From Anaerolineaceae bacterium (GTDB taxonomy: Bacteria; Chloroflexota; Anaerolineae; Aggregatilineales; Phototrophicaceae), in contig NZXX01000002.1 of assembly GCA_002702065.1 (NCBI GenBank), positions 930,001 to 994,000 of the forward strand: a DNA stretch of 64,000 nt. Reading direction: 5' to 3'. The position numbers and the translations under genes were made by a program. A model generated the notes under the pieces. It had not been told where the DNA came from and did not search any database. It saw only the letters and a program-made list of their open reading frames with translations. This document shows positions 54,925-63,533 of the stretch, one piece after another (position 1 is the first letter of the stretch; every line of letters starts with the position of its first letter).

Positions 54925-55464
54925 ATGCGCATTTTCAGTCTGATCGCACTGAGTATCATGGTGATTGTGGTGGGGTATCTGGCACTGCACGAACCGGCGG
55001 CGCGTGGGACCTTCGACAGCTTTGCCGCCCTCAATGTGGAGGCCGCCATCAGCGCCGCCAATGGGACGATTATCGCGGCGATGCTGTTTGTCATCATTCG
55101 CACCCTGCTGTATCTGGTTGTGGGGGCCGTGGTCAATTTTGCCCGTTTGCGCTGGCGGCAGGCGCTGTTTCTGGCGCTGGTGCTGGGCCTCAAGCTGGTG
55201 ATCGCGTGGGTGATCTATCTGGGCTTGTTTACATACTCGCGCGAGATTGGCTTTACGCGCATATTGTGGAACCTTCAGGACCTGGGTATCGACACCAGCG
55301 CGACCGCCGTGGTCGCCCTGTCGACGGTCAATATTGCCTGCATCGCCATCATCCCCGACCTGCTGGTGAACTTCCTCTCTGGCCGCGATGAAATGACGCT
55401 GATTCAGGCGCGCCGCAAGCGCCATGACGAAATTGTCGACCAACCTCCACGCATCGAGGCGTAA
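54925..55464 (+). CDS. Small membrane protein, unknown
   Basis: A 179-residue protein with four hydrophobic segments (about 4-20, 45-70, 80-105, 125-145) and a charged C-terminus (ARRKRHDEIVDQPPRIEA). AAAGGA is 8 nt before ATG 54925. The family is not recognised. It is divergent from ftsK and shares the intergenic region with the LexA-like palindrome. Confidence 0.75.
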   Translation: MRIFSLIALSIMVIVVGYLALHEPAARGTFDSFAALNVEAAISAANGTIIAAMLFVIIRTLLYLVVGAVVNFARLRWRQALFLALVLGLKLVIAWVIYLGLFTYSREIGFTRILWNLQDLGIDTSATAVVALSTVNIACIAIIPDLLVNFLSGRDEMTLIQARRKRHDEIVDQPPRIEA

Positions 55465-55537
55465 GGGGTGAAGTGTTTCAAGCTATTCACAACGTTGTAG
55501 CAAGAGCGAAAAAGTCCTTAAACGGCAATTAGATGGG

Positions 55538-56026
55538 TTAGCAGGTATGCACTGTCCATTCATATAAGACGCCATTTATCGGATCTTCACGAGGTGTACC
55601 TAAATACCTAAAACCACACTTTTCAGCGACTCTTTGCGAAGCTTTGTTATCACGCGAGGTGATAATGATAAGGCGACTGAGGTCAGTTTTAGTTCGAACA
55701 TACTGGGTTAGTAGCGTCAACATTTTTGTTCCAACTCCCTGCCCGCGCACACATTGCTGAAACAGATGATAGGCAACTAGAGCTTCATTGGCTGTTTGAT
55801 CAATGTCGTGCAAGAGAATTTGCCCAACGAGTTCTTGCTCAGCGTAAACAGAAAAATAGTAAACCGTTTCGCTGTCTCTAGCTTGTGCCAACCAGTAATA
55901 TGCTTCTTCCCGAACGTCCTCTGCTACCTTTGTGTGTTGAAATATCTCAACGGTTGGTGGTCTCAGGGAAACCGTTCCCGTTTGATAGACTTGCCCTTGG
56001 TGGAAGGTCATATCTTTAGTTCTCAT
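55538..56026 (-). CDS. GNAT-family N-acetyltransferase, low GC
   Basis: The 162-residue protein has the GNAT elements: VYYFSVYAEQELVGQILLHD (strands), QQCVRGQGVGTKMLTLLTQYV (acetyl-CoA loop, Q/RxxGxG/A) and SRDNKASQRVAEKCGFRYLG. The base composition and codon use are much more AT-rich than the neighbours, suggesting recent transfer. ATG 56026 and a TTG at 56044 are both possible; a TATAAT sequence just upstream on the minus strand hints at a very short leader. Substrate unknown. Confidence 0.85.
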   Translation of the reverse strand: MRTKDMTFHQGQVYQTGTVSLRPPTVEIFQHTKVAEDVREEAYYWLAQARDSETVYYFSVYAEQELVGQILLHDIDQTANEALVAYHLFQQCVRGQGVGTKMLTLLTQYVRTKTDLSRLIIITSRDNKASQRVAEKCGFRYLGTPREDPINGVLYEWTVHTC

Positions 56027-56101
56027 ACCTTGTGAGTTTGTCAATTATAGCCTGTAACCTCCAAGAGGAGTTTTCAATTGCCCGTTGCTTTTAGGTGCTG
56101 T

Positions 56102-56989
56102 TTAATGGTGGGTTTCAGCATAAATGCCCAGATGGTTCGCAACTGGACGTTCGCGGGCCGGGATACGGGTATGAATGGCTGAACCAAGCTGCACGGGTTC
56201 GCCGTTTTCGCCTGCCATCACCAGTGTGGCGGACCCGCCGCCATCGAGATTGATCGCATCATATCCGCCCAGCTCAATGACAAGCTCAGCCAGTTCTGGC
56301 AGGGTGATGCCCTCGCTGTAATTGGGCTGCCGACCATCCACGACCATGAGCAGCAATGTTCGCCCGGTCTGGTCGAGCGCGACGACGGTACGCGGGTGCG
56401 GTTGTTGCAGGTACGCATCATCTCCCCAGCTTGCGTTATAGGCGCCATCCCTGAGCAGCGTCAGACCCGAAACGGCATTGTAAATATCGGCTGCCTCTGG
56501 CGCTTCAAACGTAACCCGGTTGTCTGCCGTGATATACACCGCCGCTGAATGCTCGTCCGGAGCATAGCCCTGTGTAACCACTTCGCCGCGTGACACGGTG
56601 TATCCGCGCGCATTGACGCCATCGCCCACATGCGGGTAATAATCCCACGGACCATTATCGCGCCAGGGGTCAAAGAAATCACCGTTCACGGCTACCTGAA
56701 GGTTAAATGCCTGAAGGAACTGAGAAGTGGTGCGGGCCTGATAGTCAAACCCGGCAAGGGCATCCTTGGGTGTGACCAGAAAACCAATACCTGGTGCGTC
56801 CAGATCAACCGTCACAACGTGCAGAATGATCGGGCGCGGCTGGTGGCGGATTTCTCGCCGGTAGGTGATGCCTTCAAATAGTGGCTGGTTGTTCATGGGT
56901 TGAGGCAGGGGACGGTTGTTGTACCAAAGCCCGTAACCCCCTGCCAGTATCAGCGATGCAATGAGTAGATACAGTAAAAGTCGGCGCAA
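56102..56989 (-). CDS. Phosphodiester glycosidase (NAGPA) domain protein
   Basis: The 295-residue protein has one N-terminal membrane helix/signal (LLLYLLIASLILAGGYGLW) and a NAGPA fold: VAVNGDFFDP, PRTVVALDQTGRTLLLMVVDGR and GYDAINLDGGGSATLV, the typical metal and substrate region. It should face the outside and split phosphodiester links to sugars, possibly on envelope polymers. It starts 3 bp after the PA14/SH3 gene ends, so both are an operon. Substrate unknown. Confidence 0.9.
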   Translation of the reverse strand: MRRLLLYLLIASLILAGGYGLWYNNRPLPQPMNNQPLFEGITYRREIRHQPRPIILHVVTVDLDAPGIGFLVTPKDALAGFDYQARTTSQFLQAFNLQVAVNGDFFDPWRDNGPWDYYPHVGDGVNARGYTVSRGEVVTQGYAPDEHSAAVYITADNRVTFEAPEAADIYNAVSGLTLLRDGAYNASWGDDAYLQQPHPRTVVALDQTGRTLLLMVVDGRQPNYSEGITLPELAELVIELGGYDAINLDGGGSATLVMAGENGEPVQLGSAIHTRIPARERPVANHLGIYAETHH

Positions 56990-56992
56990 AAC

Positions 56993-58183
56993 TCAGCCTG
57001 TGACCGGGATGCTGTTGATATTGGCGTTGGCCTCGATGCGGCCATAACGCGCGCTGACCCAGCCAACCACGCCGTTGTAATCGACCAGCCACCACAGGTT
57101 GTTCGCGTCGCGGCCCAGCACAGCGGCCTCTGCTTCGAACGGCATCTTGCCGGTGACTGCAAAGTCCGTGCCCGGCCCGCTGCGAATATTCAGCGAATCC
57201 GCTGCGCTGATCGTATAGCCGGTGGGCGGTGGTGCATCGATGGGGGCGGCAGGCTGCTGTGCCACAGCGCCGGAATCCGGCAGCGTATAAAGCTGGTCAA
57301 TCGGCCTGGAATCGAGCACGACGACGTTGAACTCGACAAAGCCGGGGCCGGTGGCGTCGTAATACTCGACGGTCAGCCGGTACTCACCTTTGGCGACGGT
57401 AAACGTGTGGGTGTAGATCTGGCCAGTGGCGGCGTGCCACTCGTCAATGACGCGGTTGCCATTGATGTACACGCGTACGCCATCATCCGCCCGCACCCGC
57501 ATCTGATAGGTGCCATCTGCCAGCGGTTGAATGCTCTCCCAGCGTACCGAAAAGTGATCCGCAGGCATGTCTTCGCGCGGCGGGTCGGTGTTGAAGGTGC
57601 GGGTGGCGCTGTTCTCGTTGCGTTTGAACTTGAACGGCTCAGCCAGATTAGGGTTGTCATAGTAAGCCGCCTGCCACGGGTTGGGCGTCAGCGCTGGGGC
57701 GGATGTAAAAATAACCGGAAGCTGCGGCGCGTCGGACCCGGGTGTCACCCGCGCCCAGTCGAACTGAATATAGGCTTCGCGGACTTCCTCGCGGTAATCG
57801 ATCTGGATGTGATGCAGGCCTTCGGGCAGGGTCACATCGGCGGTCAGCAACCGGCCCGGCTGCCCCTTGCCGAACGTATCGATGATCGGGGCATAGGCGA
57901 CGGATACGCGTACCTGATCATCGGCCAGCGCCGAAAAGCGATAGGTCCCGGCCTGAAAATAGACATCGGTGGTGAAACGAATGCTGAAGTTGTCGTCGGG
58001 CAAATCGGCTGGCGCCCCCAGCCCCCAGTCAAAATTGATGGCGCTTTCCTGCCGTTCGTATTTGTCCCCGCCGATGAGATAGGGGTTGTCGTAATACTCG
58101 GCTTTCCATGTCACGCCCGGTTGAGCCGCCACCGGCCCGGCCACGCCTACCGCCAGTATCAGCAAAATTATGAGTCGCAGCAT
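56993..58183 (-). CDS. Secreted protein with two PA14 domains and an SH3b domain
   Basis: The 396-residue protein has a signal peptide (LRLIILLILAVGVAGPVAA) and then two PA14-like beta domains: WKAEYYDNPYLIGG with YRFSALADDQVRVSV (about 25-150), and WQAAYYDNPNLAEP with YQMRVRADDGVRVYINGNRVIDEWH (about 175-300). The end is a bacterial SH3 domain (ADSLNIRSGPGTDFAVTG to WWLVDYNGVVGWVSARY). PA14 domains bind carbohydrates; SH3b often binds peptidoglycan. CAGGAG 7 nt before ATG 58183 fixes the start. Pairs with the NAGPA protein as a likely envelope unit. Confidence 0.9.
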   Translation of the reverse strand: MLRLIILLILAVGVAGPVAAQPGVTWKAEYYDNPYLIGGDKYERQESAINFDWGLGAPADLPDDNFSIRFTTDVYFQAGTYRFSALADDQVRVSVAYAPIIDTFGKGQPGRLLTADVTLPEGLHHIQIDYREEVREAYIQFDWARVTPGSDAPQLPVIFTSAPALTPNPWQAAYYDNPNLAEPFKFKRNENSATRTFNTDPPREDMPADHFSVRWESIQPLADGTYQMRVRADDGVRVYINGNRVIDEWHAATGQIYTHTFTVAKGEYRLTVEYYDATGPGFVEFNVVVLDSRPIDQLYTLPDSGAVAQQPAAPIDAPPPTGYTISAADSLNIRSGPGTDFAVTGKMPFEAEAAVLGRDANNLWWLVDYNGVVGWVSARYGRIEANANINSIPVTG

Positions 58184-58291
58184 TGGACGCTCCTGAATGC
58201 GAACTTGAATGATATGATTATACCTGTGAAACCGGCCTGCGCGTGCACCACCGCAGGTCAATCGCAGGGCATTTTGCAATGAGGATCGACC

Positions 58292-58987
58292 ATGACCACC
58301 CCCATCTTCGAGGCTGTCCTGTTCGACATGGACGGCGTGATTATCGACACCCACGCACAGGTCACACGTTTCTGGCTGCGGCTGGCCGAACGCAGCAATG
58401 TGACGCTGACGGATGATGACTTTGTACAGCATATTCATGGGCGCAAGGCCGAGCATACACTGGGGCAGTTTTTCCCGAATGTCACGGACGCCATGTGGGC
58501 CGAAGCGATGGTAGACCTGGAGGCTGAAGAAGCCGTTACCCAGTACACGCCCATTCCCGGTGTCACCCGTCTGGTGCGGGCGCTCAAGGAGGCTGGCGTA
58601 CCGGTGGCGCTGGTGACCAGTGCCGAGCCGTCGAAACCGGCGATTGTGCTGCCGCAGCTTCAGATCGACGATTGTTTTGTGGCGCAGGTCACAGCTTTTG
58701 ACGTGGATCGTGGCAAGCCGTATCCGGATTGTTACCGGCTGGGAGCGCAGCGGGTGGGCAAAACGCCGGAACGCTGTCTCGTATTTGAGGATTCGCTCAG
58801 CGGGGCCGAAGCAGCGCTAAGAGCAGGCACAACCTGCGTCGGTGTGAATCATAGCCCGGACGCGCTGATGCAGCTGGGTACGGCCCACGTGATCCCCGAT
58901 TTTACGCAGGCGCGGGTCGAAACCACGCCGACTGGCCCGGTGCTGCATCTGGCGGCGGATTACGTCATTCGGTTCGCGCTTTCGTGA
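58292..58987 (+). CDS. HAD-superfamily phosphatase/phosphomutase (beta-PGM type)
   Basis: A 231-residue HAD protein: motif I VLFDMDGVIIDTH (nucleophile first Asp), motif II LVTS, motif III Lys in DRGKPYPDCYR, motif IV VFEDSLSGAEAALRAG. A helical cap follows motif I (residues 20-90). Members of this group act on small sugar phosphates (beta-phosphoglucomutase, phosphoglycolate or DOG phosphatase). TGAGGATCGACC precedes ATG. Confidence 0.92.
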   Translation: MTTPIFEAVLFDMDGVIIDTHAQVTRFWLRLAERSNVTLTDDDFVQHIHGRKAEHTLGQFFPNVTDAMWAEAMVDLEAEEAVTQYTPIPGVTRLVRALKEAGVPVALVTSAEPSKPAIVLPQLQIDDCFVAQVTAFDVDRGKPYPDCYRLGAQRVGKTPERCLVFEDSLSGAEAALRAGTTCVGVNHSPDALMQLGTAHVIPDFTQARVETTPTGPVLHLAADYVIRFALS

Positions 58988-58994
58988 CCGGCAC

Positions 58995-59987
58995 CTACAG
59001 TTCAACATAAATGCCGGTGCAGTCGTCCTGGACTTTGAAACGCGGGTACAGGTCACGGCTGGAATCCGCCTGCTTGACCCTGCTTAACGCCTCGAAATAG
59101 CCGTTCATACCGTCGCGTTCGATTCGTTCGCGCATGGCCTGATACCGTGCCGCCCGTGCATCGGCGCTTTCCGCCAGCGGTGCGGGCCAGGGGAATCCGT
59201 CGCTGCACACCAGTACGCCCTGTACGCCGTTCAGTTCGATATGGCCCTGCTGCATATAGGCGGCGAGTTCCGGCAGGCCGTTGAGGATGCCAACCCCGAT
59301 GGCCGGGTCAGGCGTGCCTGCTGCATCGACATAATTGTGATACAGCCCATTGCGGCGGTTGCGGTCATCCACCCGTACATCGTGCAGCACGTCGCTCAGG
59401 TGATCTGCGGCGTGATCGGCCTGCACCTGCCGGGCCAGTTGCAGCGCTTCCTCGTCGTAATTGTCCATCTGGTCGCCGGTCGGGATACTGATGCCACCAT
59501 CAGCATGAAACAGCAGCAGCATCGTATCACCCGCATGGGCATACGTCAGGCGGTTCTGGCCCCGGTCGATATGGACCGCCGTCGCGACACAGGCGGGCAG
59601 CGCCAGCCGCATCAGGCGTGGGTCTTCGTCGAGATAGGCGGCAAGCTGTGGTTCACGCTGGCGCAGGGCGTTCGCGCTCAGTTCGCCGTATACCTGTATC
59701 AAGCCGTCTCGAATCTGCTGATTGGCGCGCAGCAAGAATGCCGGTGGGTCAAACGGATCGCCGGATTGATAAAAGACGGCTCTGGCAGTCTGTGACGCAA
59801 AGCGGGCAGCATTCACCCCCGCGCCATACTGCTCGAACAACGCTTTTGTCTGATCAGTAGGCAGGCGCTGCTTGGCCCCATCAGCCACAAACAAAGCGAT
59901 GGATTCGCCATCGGTGCGGACCGCGCATGCATCTTCATTCAGACGATTCGGCAGCGGGGCGGCTTCATAAACGATCGAAATTTTCAC
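58995..59987 (-). CDS. PP2C-like serine/threonine phosphatase-family protein
   Basis: The 330-residue protein has all PPM family marks in order: NEDACAV, IALFVADGAKQR, ATAVHIDRGQNRLTYAHAGDT, GVLVCSDGF and DDCTGIYV; the aspartates hold two metal ions. It seems to be a cytoplasmic single-domain protein. A matching kinase is not nearby. Some residues between motifs (long insertion 95-130) differ from standard PstP/PrpC, hence some uncertainty about the substrate. Confidence 0.87.
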   Translation of the reverse strand: MKISIVYEAAPLPNRLNEDACAVRTDGESIALFVADGAKQRLPTDQTKALFEQYGAGVNAARFASQTARAVFYQSGDPFDPPAFLLRANQQIRDGLIQVYGELSANALRQREPQLAAYLDEDPRLMRLALPACVATAVHIDRGQNRLTYAHAGDTMLLLFHADGGISIPTGDQMDNYDEEALQLARQVQADHAADHLSDVLHDVRVDDRNRRNGLYHNYVDAAGTPDPAIGVGILNGLPELAAYMQQGHIELNGVQGVLVCSDGFPWPAPLAESADARAARYQAMRERIERDGMNGYFEALSRVKQADSSRDLYPRFKVQDDCTGIYVEL

Positions 59988-60109
59988 TGCGGACCTGTAC
60001 TCCGTTCTGATTAATAGCTCACATGTAACTCAGCGTTTTCTCATCAGCTTTCCATATTGTAGTAAAATTGAGAGACCATATCCCCATATGTGGTTGAAAG
60101 GTAATGAAG

Positions 60110-61279
60110 ATGTCTTTTTCTCTCCGGCGTCGAGCAGCCATCGCAGGCAGTGGCCTGCTGCTGGTTGCTTTCGGATTTTTCATCGGCACATCGATCTTAC
60201 CCGGTGTGGCCAGCAGTTTACCGGCCCCTGTACTGCTGGAAGCGCCGCTCCAGCAAGCAACCCCCGACCTCAACCAACTCGACCTGACCGATTACGAACG
60301 CCAGCTTGCCAGTATTTATAACACGGCCAGCGCGTCCGTTGTATCGATTAATGTGTCGACACGTGGCAACGCATTCAGCGAAGGGTCATCCGGCTCCGGC
60401 TTTGTCTACAATCAGGATGGTTACATCGTCACGAATAACCATGTGGTGGACGGCGCGGTGCCCGGTGGCATCGAAGTGAACTTTGTGGATGGCACCATCG
60501 TTCGCGGCGAAGTGGTTGGCCTGGACCCGGATTCGGACCTGGCGGTGCTGCGGGTGAATGTCCCGGCGGAAATCCTGCGCCCGGTTGTGCTGGGCAATTC
60601 GGACAATCTGGTCATCGGCCAGACGACGCTGGCAATCGGCAGCCCCTTCGGCCAGCGCTGGACCCTGACGACGGGCGTGGTCAGTGCGCTGGACCGCACC
60701 ATTCAGGGCCTGACCGATTTTTCAATTGGCTCCGTGATTCAGACGGACGCGGCGATTAACCCCGGCAACAGCGGTGGCCCGTTGTTTAACCTGCGCGGCG
60801 AGGTGATCGGCGTCAATTCGCAGATCGTCAGCGGCACACGCAGTAATTCGGGCATCGGTTTTGCCGTGCCTTCCAACCTGGTCGAGCGCGTTGTGATGGA
60901 TATCCTCAACGAAGGGCGTGTCAGTTATAGTTATCTGGGCATCAGCGGTGGGCCGGACATGAGCCTGAACCTGATTGAGACGCTCAATCTGCCCAATAAT
61001 CTGCGCGGCGTGGTCATCAGCAGCGTGGTGCCCAACGGCCCGGCGGACCTGGCTGGTTTGCAGAACCCCAGCACCCGCGTGGATAGTCAGGGCAATCAGG
61101 TCCCCTCATCAATCGACATTATTACCGCTATTGATGGCGTGCCGGTATCGGGCATGAACAACCTTGTGTCATACCTCGCCAGCAATACGCGCCCCGGCGA
61201 TACGGTCAATCTGGCGGTGTGGCGCAATGGCCAGCAGATTGTGCTGCCGGTGCAGTTATCCGGACGCCCGAATAACTAA
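60110..61279 (+). CDS. HtrA/DegP-type serine protease
   Basis: The 389-residue protein has an N-terminal membrane anchor (AIAGSGLLLVAFGFFIGTSILP), a trypsin-like domain with catalytic His111 (TNNHVVDG), Asp143 (DSDLAVLRV) and Ser221 (NPGNSGGPL), and one PDZ domain at the end (RGVVISSVVPNGPADLAGL to RPGDTVNLAVWRNGQ). It degrades or refolds misfolded exported proteins. ATG 60110 fits AAAGG 8 nt upstream better than ATG 60104. A terminator with a TTCG tetraloop follows. Confidence 0.95.
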   Translation: MSFSLRRRAAIAGSGLLLVAFGFFIGTSILPGVASSLPAPVLLEAPLQQATPDLNQLDLTDYERQLASIYNTASASVVSINVSTRGNAFSEGSSGSGFVYNQDGYIVTNNHVVDGAVPGGIEVNFVDGTIVRGEVVGLDPDSDLAVLRVNVPAEILRPVVLGNSDNLVIGQTTLAIGSPFGQRWTLTTGVVSALDRTIQGLTDFSIGSVIQTDAAINPGNSGGPLFNLRGEVIGVNSQIVSGTRSNSGIGFAVPSNLVERVVMDILNEGRVSYSYLGISGGPDMSLNLIETLNLPNNLRGVVISSVVPNGPADLAGLQNPSTRVDSQGNQVPSSIDIITAIDGVPVSGMNNLVSYLASNTRPGDTVNLAVWRNGQQIVLPVQLSGRPNN

Positions 61280-61306
61280 CCCCCAAACCGTTTCATCACC
61301 CATTCG

Positions 61307-61334
61307 CCCCGGTTCGCCGGGGTTTTCCATTTTT
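61307..61334 (+). terminator. Terminator of the HtrA gene
   Basis: CCCCGG and CCGGGG flank a TTCG tetraloop and are followed by TTTTCCATTTTTT. Confidence 0.9.
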
Positions 61335-61411
61335 TAACCGGGATTGTGCCTGGGTTGGGCATTGCATGTATACTTAGTGCAAATGATCAGCCACACAACC
61401 CGGACAACACC

Positions 61412-62032
61412 ATGAGCAACGACACATCGGAATGGGTAAGCCTGCGACAGGCCGCTGACATGCTGGGGGTGCACCCGGCGACGGTGCGCAATTGGGCAGA
61501 TGAGGGCAAGCTGCCCTCGCGCCGCACACCCGGCGGTCATCGACGTTTTCGACGGTCTGACCTGATGCGCTACGCCGAAGCCCAGGGTGAATGGCAGCCG
61601 GCTGAAATGCAGGTGATTTTGCAAAGCGCGTTGGGGCAGGCCCGTATACAGGTCGGCGAAGGCACGCTGGTGCATGTGCCCTGGTACGAGGCCATGAGCG
61701 ATGCCACCCGCGCAGAGATGCGGCAGGCTGGGCGCCGGGTGCTGGAAGAACTGCGTCAGTATCTGGCCGATGGCGCGCCCGATAAAGGCCTTCATGCGGC
61801 TATCAACCTGGGGAAAGATTATGCGCAGGCTCTCAGCGAGGATGGCCTGTCGCTGCCACAGGCAACGCGCGGTTTTTTCTACTTCAGCGACTTTGTCATC
61901 AATTCGGTCCTCACCTGGTCAGAGATTACGCCACCCCGCAGCACCTCGGAATGGAGCACGATGCTCCGGCAGATCAACACCTTTATCAACGCCATGCTGC
62001 TGTCGATCATCGAATATTATGAGGAAGACTAG
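61412..62032 (+). CDS. MerR/BldC-type helix-turn-helix protein with helical C-domain
   Basis: The 206-residue protein begins with a BldC/excisionase-like winged helix (VSLRQAADMLGVHPATVRNWADEGKLPSRRTPGGHRRFRRSDLMRYA) and ends in an all-helical domain (about 85-205) reminiscent of RsbR/photosensory helper helices, with no visible cofactor motif. The ATG at 61412 lacks a strong SD. It stops 3 bp before dprA, so the two are cotranscribed. Function unknown; likely a transcription factor. Confidence 0.85.
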   Translation: MSNDTSEWVSLRQAADMLGVHPATVRNWADEGKLPSRRTPGGHRRFRRSDLMRYAEAQGEWQPAEMQVILQSALGQARIQVGEGTLVHVPWYEAMSDATRAEMRQAGRRVLEELRQYLADGAPDKGLHAAINLGKDYAQALSEDGLSLPQATRGFFYFSDFVINSVLTWSEITPPRSTSEWSTMLRQINTFINAMLLSIIEYYEED

Positions 62033-62035
62033 CGC

Positions 62036-62923
62036 GTGCCCGATCTGACCCTGTGGATTGCGTTGAGCCTGACCGATCATGTGGGCAGTAAAACCCTGAA
62101 CGCGCTGGTGCAGCATTTTGGCGATCGCCCCGACGCCATCCTCTCTGCCAGTACAGATGCCTTGCAACAGGTCCCCGGCATTGGCCCGAAAATCGCACGC
62201 AGCATTCAGGCGGTGGATCTGGAGCAGGTGCGGCGCGCGCTGGCAGACTGGCAGGCCAGCGAGATCATAACGGCGACCAGTATCAACCCGGACCAACACT
62301 ATCCACCGCTGCTGCTGCGGCTGGATGACCCGCCCGCAACCGTGTTCATGCGCGGTCAATGGCAGCCATCGCACAACAACGCGGTCGGGGTGGTCGGCAC
62401 ACGTCAGCCATCGGCGGCGGCCCAGACTCTTGCGCATGCGATTGCGACCCGGCTGGCACAAAACGATGTGACGGTCGTCAGCGGGCTGGCACTGGGGGTG
62501 GATGCAGCATCCCATGAAGGCGCCTTGTCCGTACCCGGTGGTCGCACTATCGCGGTGCTGGGGTCTGGCGTACGCAATATCTACCCGGCGGCCAATCAGG
62601 CACTGGCCATGCGCTGCCTGGAACGGGGCGTGATTCTGAGCGAAGTTCACCCGGACGCACAACCGAGCGCGCCCCGGCTGGTCGCCCGCAATCGGATGAT
62701 TACCGGCCTGAGCCACGCGCTGATCGTGGTGGAAACGGCGGCAGACGGTGGGGCCATGCACGCCGCGCGTGTGGCACAGCGTCAGGGCTGCCCGGTGTAT
62801 ACCTTTGATCTGGGTGCCAGCGGAAATCGCGAACTGCTGGCGAATGGCGCGCGTCTGCTGAAAACGGACCTGTCAAACTTCAATTGTCTGTTTGAGCATT
62901 TACCAAGGATATCTGACCAATGA
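62036..62923 (+). CDS. dprA: DNA-processing protein DprA/Smf
   Basis: The 295-residue protein has an N-terminal helix-hairpin-helix part (LQQVPGIGPKIARSIQ) and the Rossmann-like core: VGVVGTRQPSAAAQTLAHAIA, VVSGLALGVDAASHEGAL, TIAVLGSGVRNIYPAANQALA and RNRMITGLSHALIVVE. The C-terminal winged helix of longer DprA proteins is missing. DprA loads RecA onto incoming single-stranded DNA in transformation. GTG 62036 is used, with GAGGAAG 9-10 nt upstream. Confidence 0.94.
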   Translation: MPDLTLWIALSLTDHVGSKTLNALVQHFGDRPDAILSASTDALQQVPGIGPKIARSIQAVDLEQVRRALADWQASEIITATSINPDQHYPPLLLRLDDPPATVFMRGQWQPSHNNAVGVVGTRQPSAAAQTLAHAIATRLAQNDVTVVSGLALGVDAASHEGALSVPGGRTIAVLGSGVRNIYPAANQALAMRCLERGVILSEVHPDAQPSAPRLVARNRMITGLSHALIVVETAADGGAMHAARVAQRQGCPVYTFDLGASGNRELLANGARLLKTDLSNFNCLFEHLPRISDQ

Positions 62924-63402
62924 ACGCGGATTTGCTGGTTAAACTGTATGAACTGCCCGATCTCGCGCCTGCTATCCAGCGGCAGACCCAGGCCGGGGTG
63001 ACGATTCGGCGGGCGATTGCGCCGGAGAAACATGTGGTGGTGGATTGGGTGCTGCAAACCTTTGGCCAGGCCTGGAGCAGCGAAACTGAAGTCGCCTACA
63101 GCAATCACCCCGCTTCCTGCTTCATTGCCACCGAAAATGATGGCATCATTGGCTTCGGCTGCTATAATGCCACCGGCAAGGGCTTTTTTGGCCCAACCGG
63201 TGTGGACGAAACCAAACGCGGGCGCGGCATTGGTGTGGCGCTGCTGCTGGCGTGCCTGCACGCGATGTATGCCGAAGGGTTTGGCTATGCCATTATTGGC
63301 GCGGCGGGTCCAGTCGATTTTTACGCCAGGGCTGTTAATGCGACGGTGATTGAAGGGTCGTCACCGGGCATTTATCGGGGGATGCTGACCGGGAAAAAAT
63401 AA
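62920..63402 (+). CDS. GNAT-family N-acetyltransferase
   Basis: The 160-residue protein overlaps dprA by 4 bp. It shows strands and the acetyl-CoA loop DETKRGRGIGVALLLACLHAMYAEGFGYAIIG, followed by FYARAVNATVIEGSSPGIYRG. GTGKRG-type Q/RxxGxG is present as RGRGIG. Substrate unknown. Confidence 0.87.
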   Translation: MNADLLVKLYELPDLAPAIQRQTQAGVTIRRAIAPEKHVVVDWVLQTFGQAWSSETEVAYSNHPASCFIATENDGIIGFGCYNATGKGFFGPTGVDETKRGRGIGVALLLACLHAMYAEGFGYAIIGAAGPVDFYARAVNATVIEGSSPGIYRGMLTGKK

Positions 63403-63533
63403 TCACACAACTTGTATCGCGGATTATGGTTACAATACGTAAAGATAGCGTTTAGTCAATCATCATCTGGCTTTAATGCTTAAGTGTTAACTTTAGTAGT
63501 TGACCTGCTCGACTTTTGAGGAACTGGTGTGGC

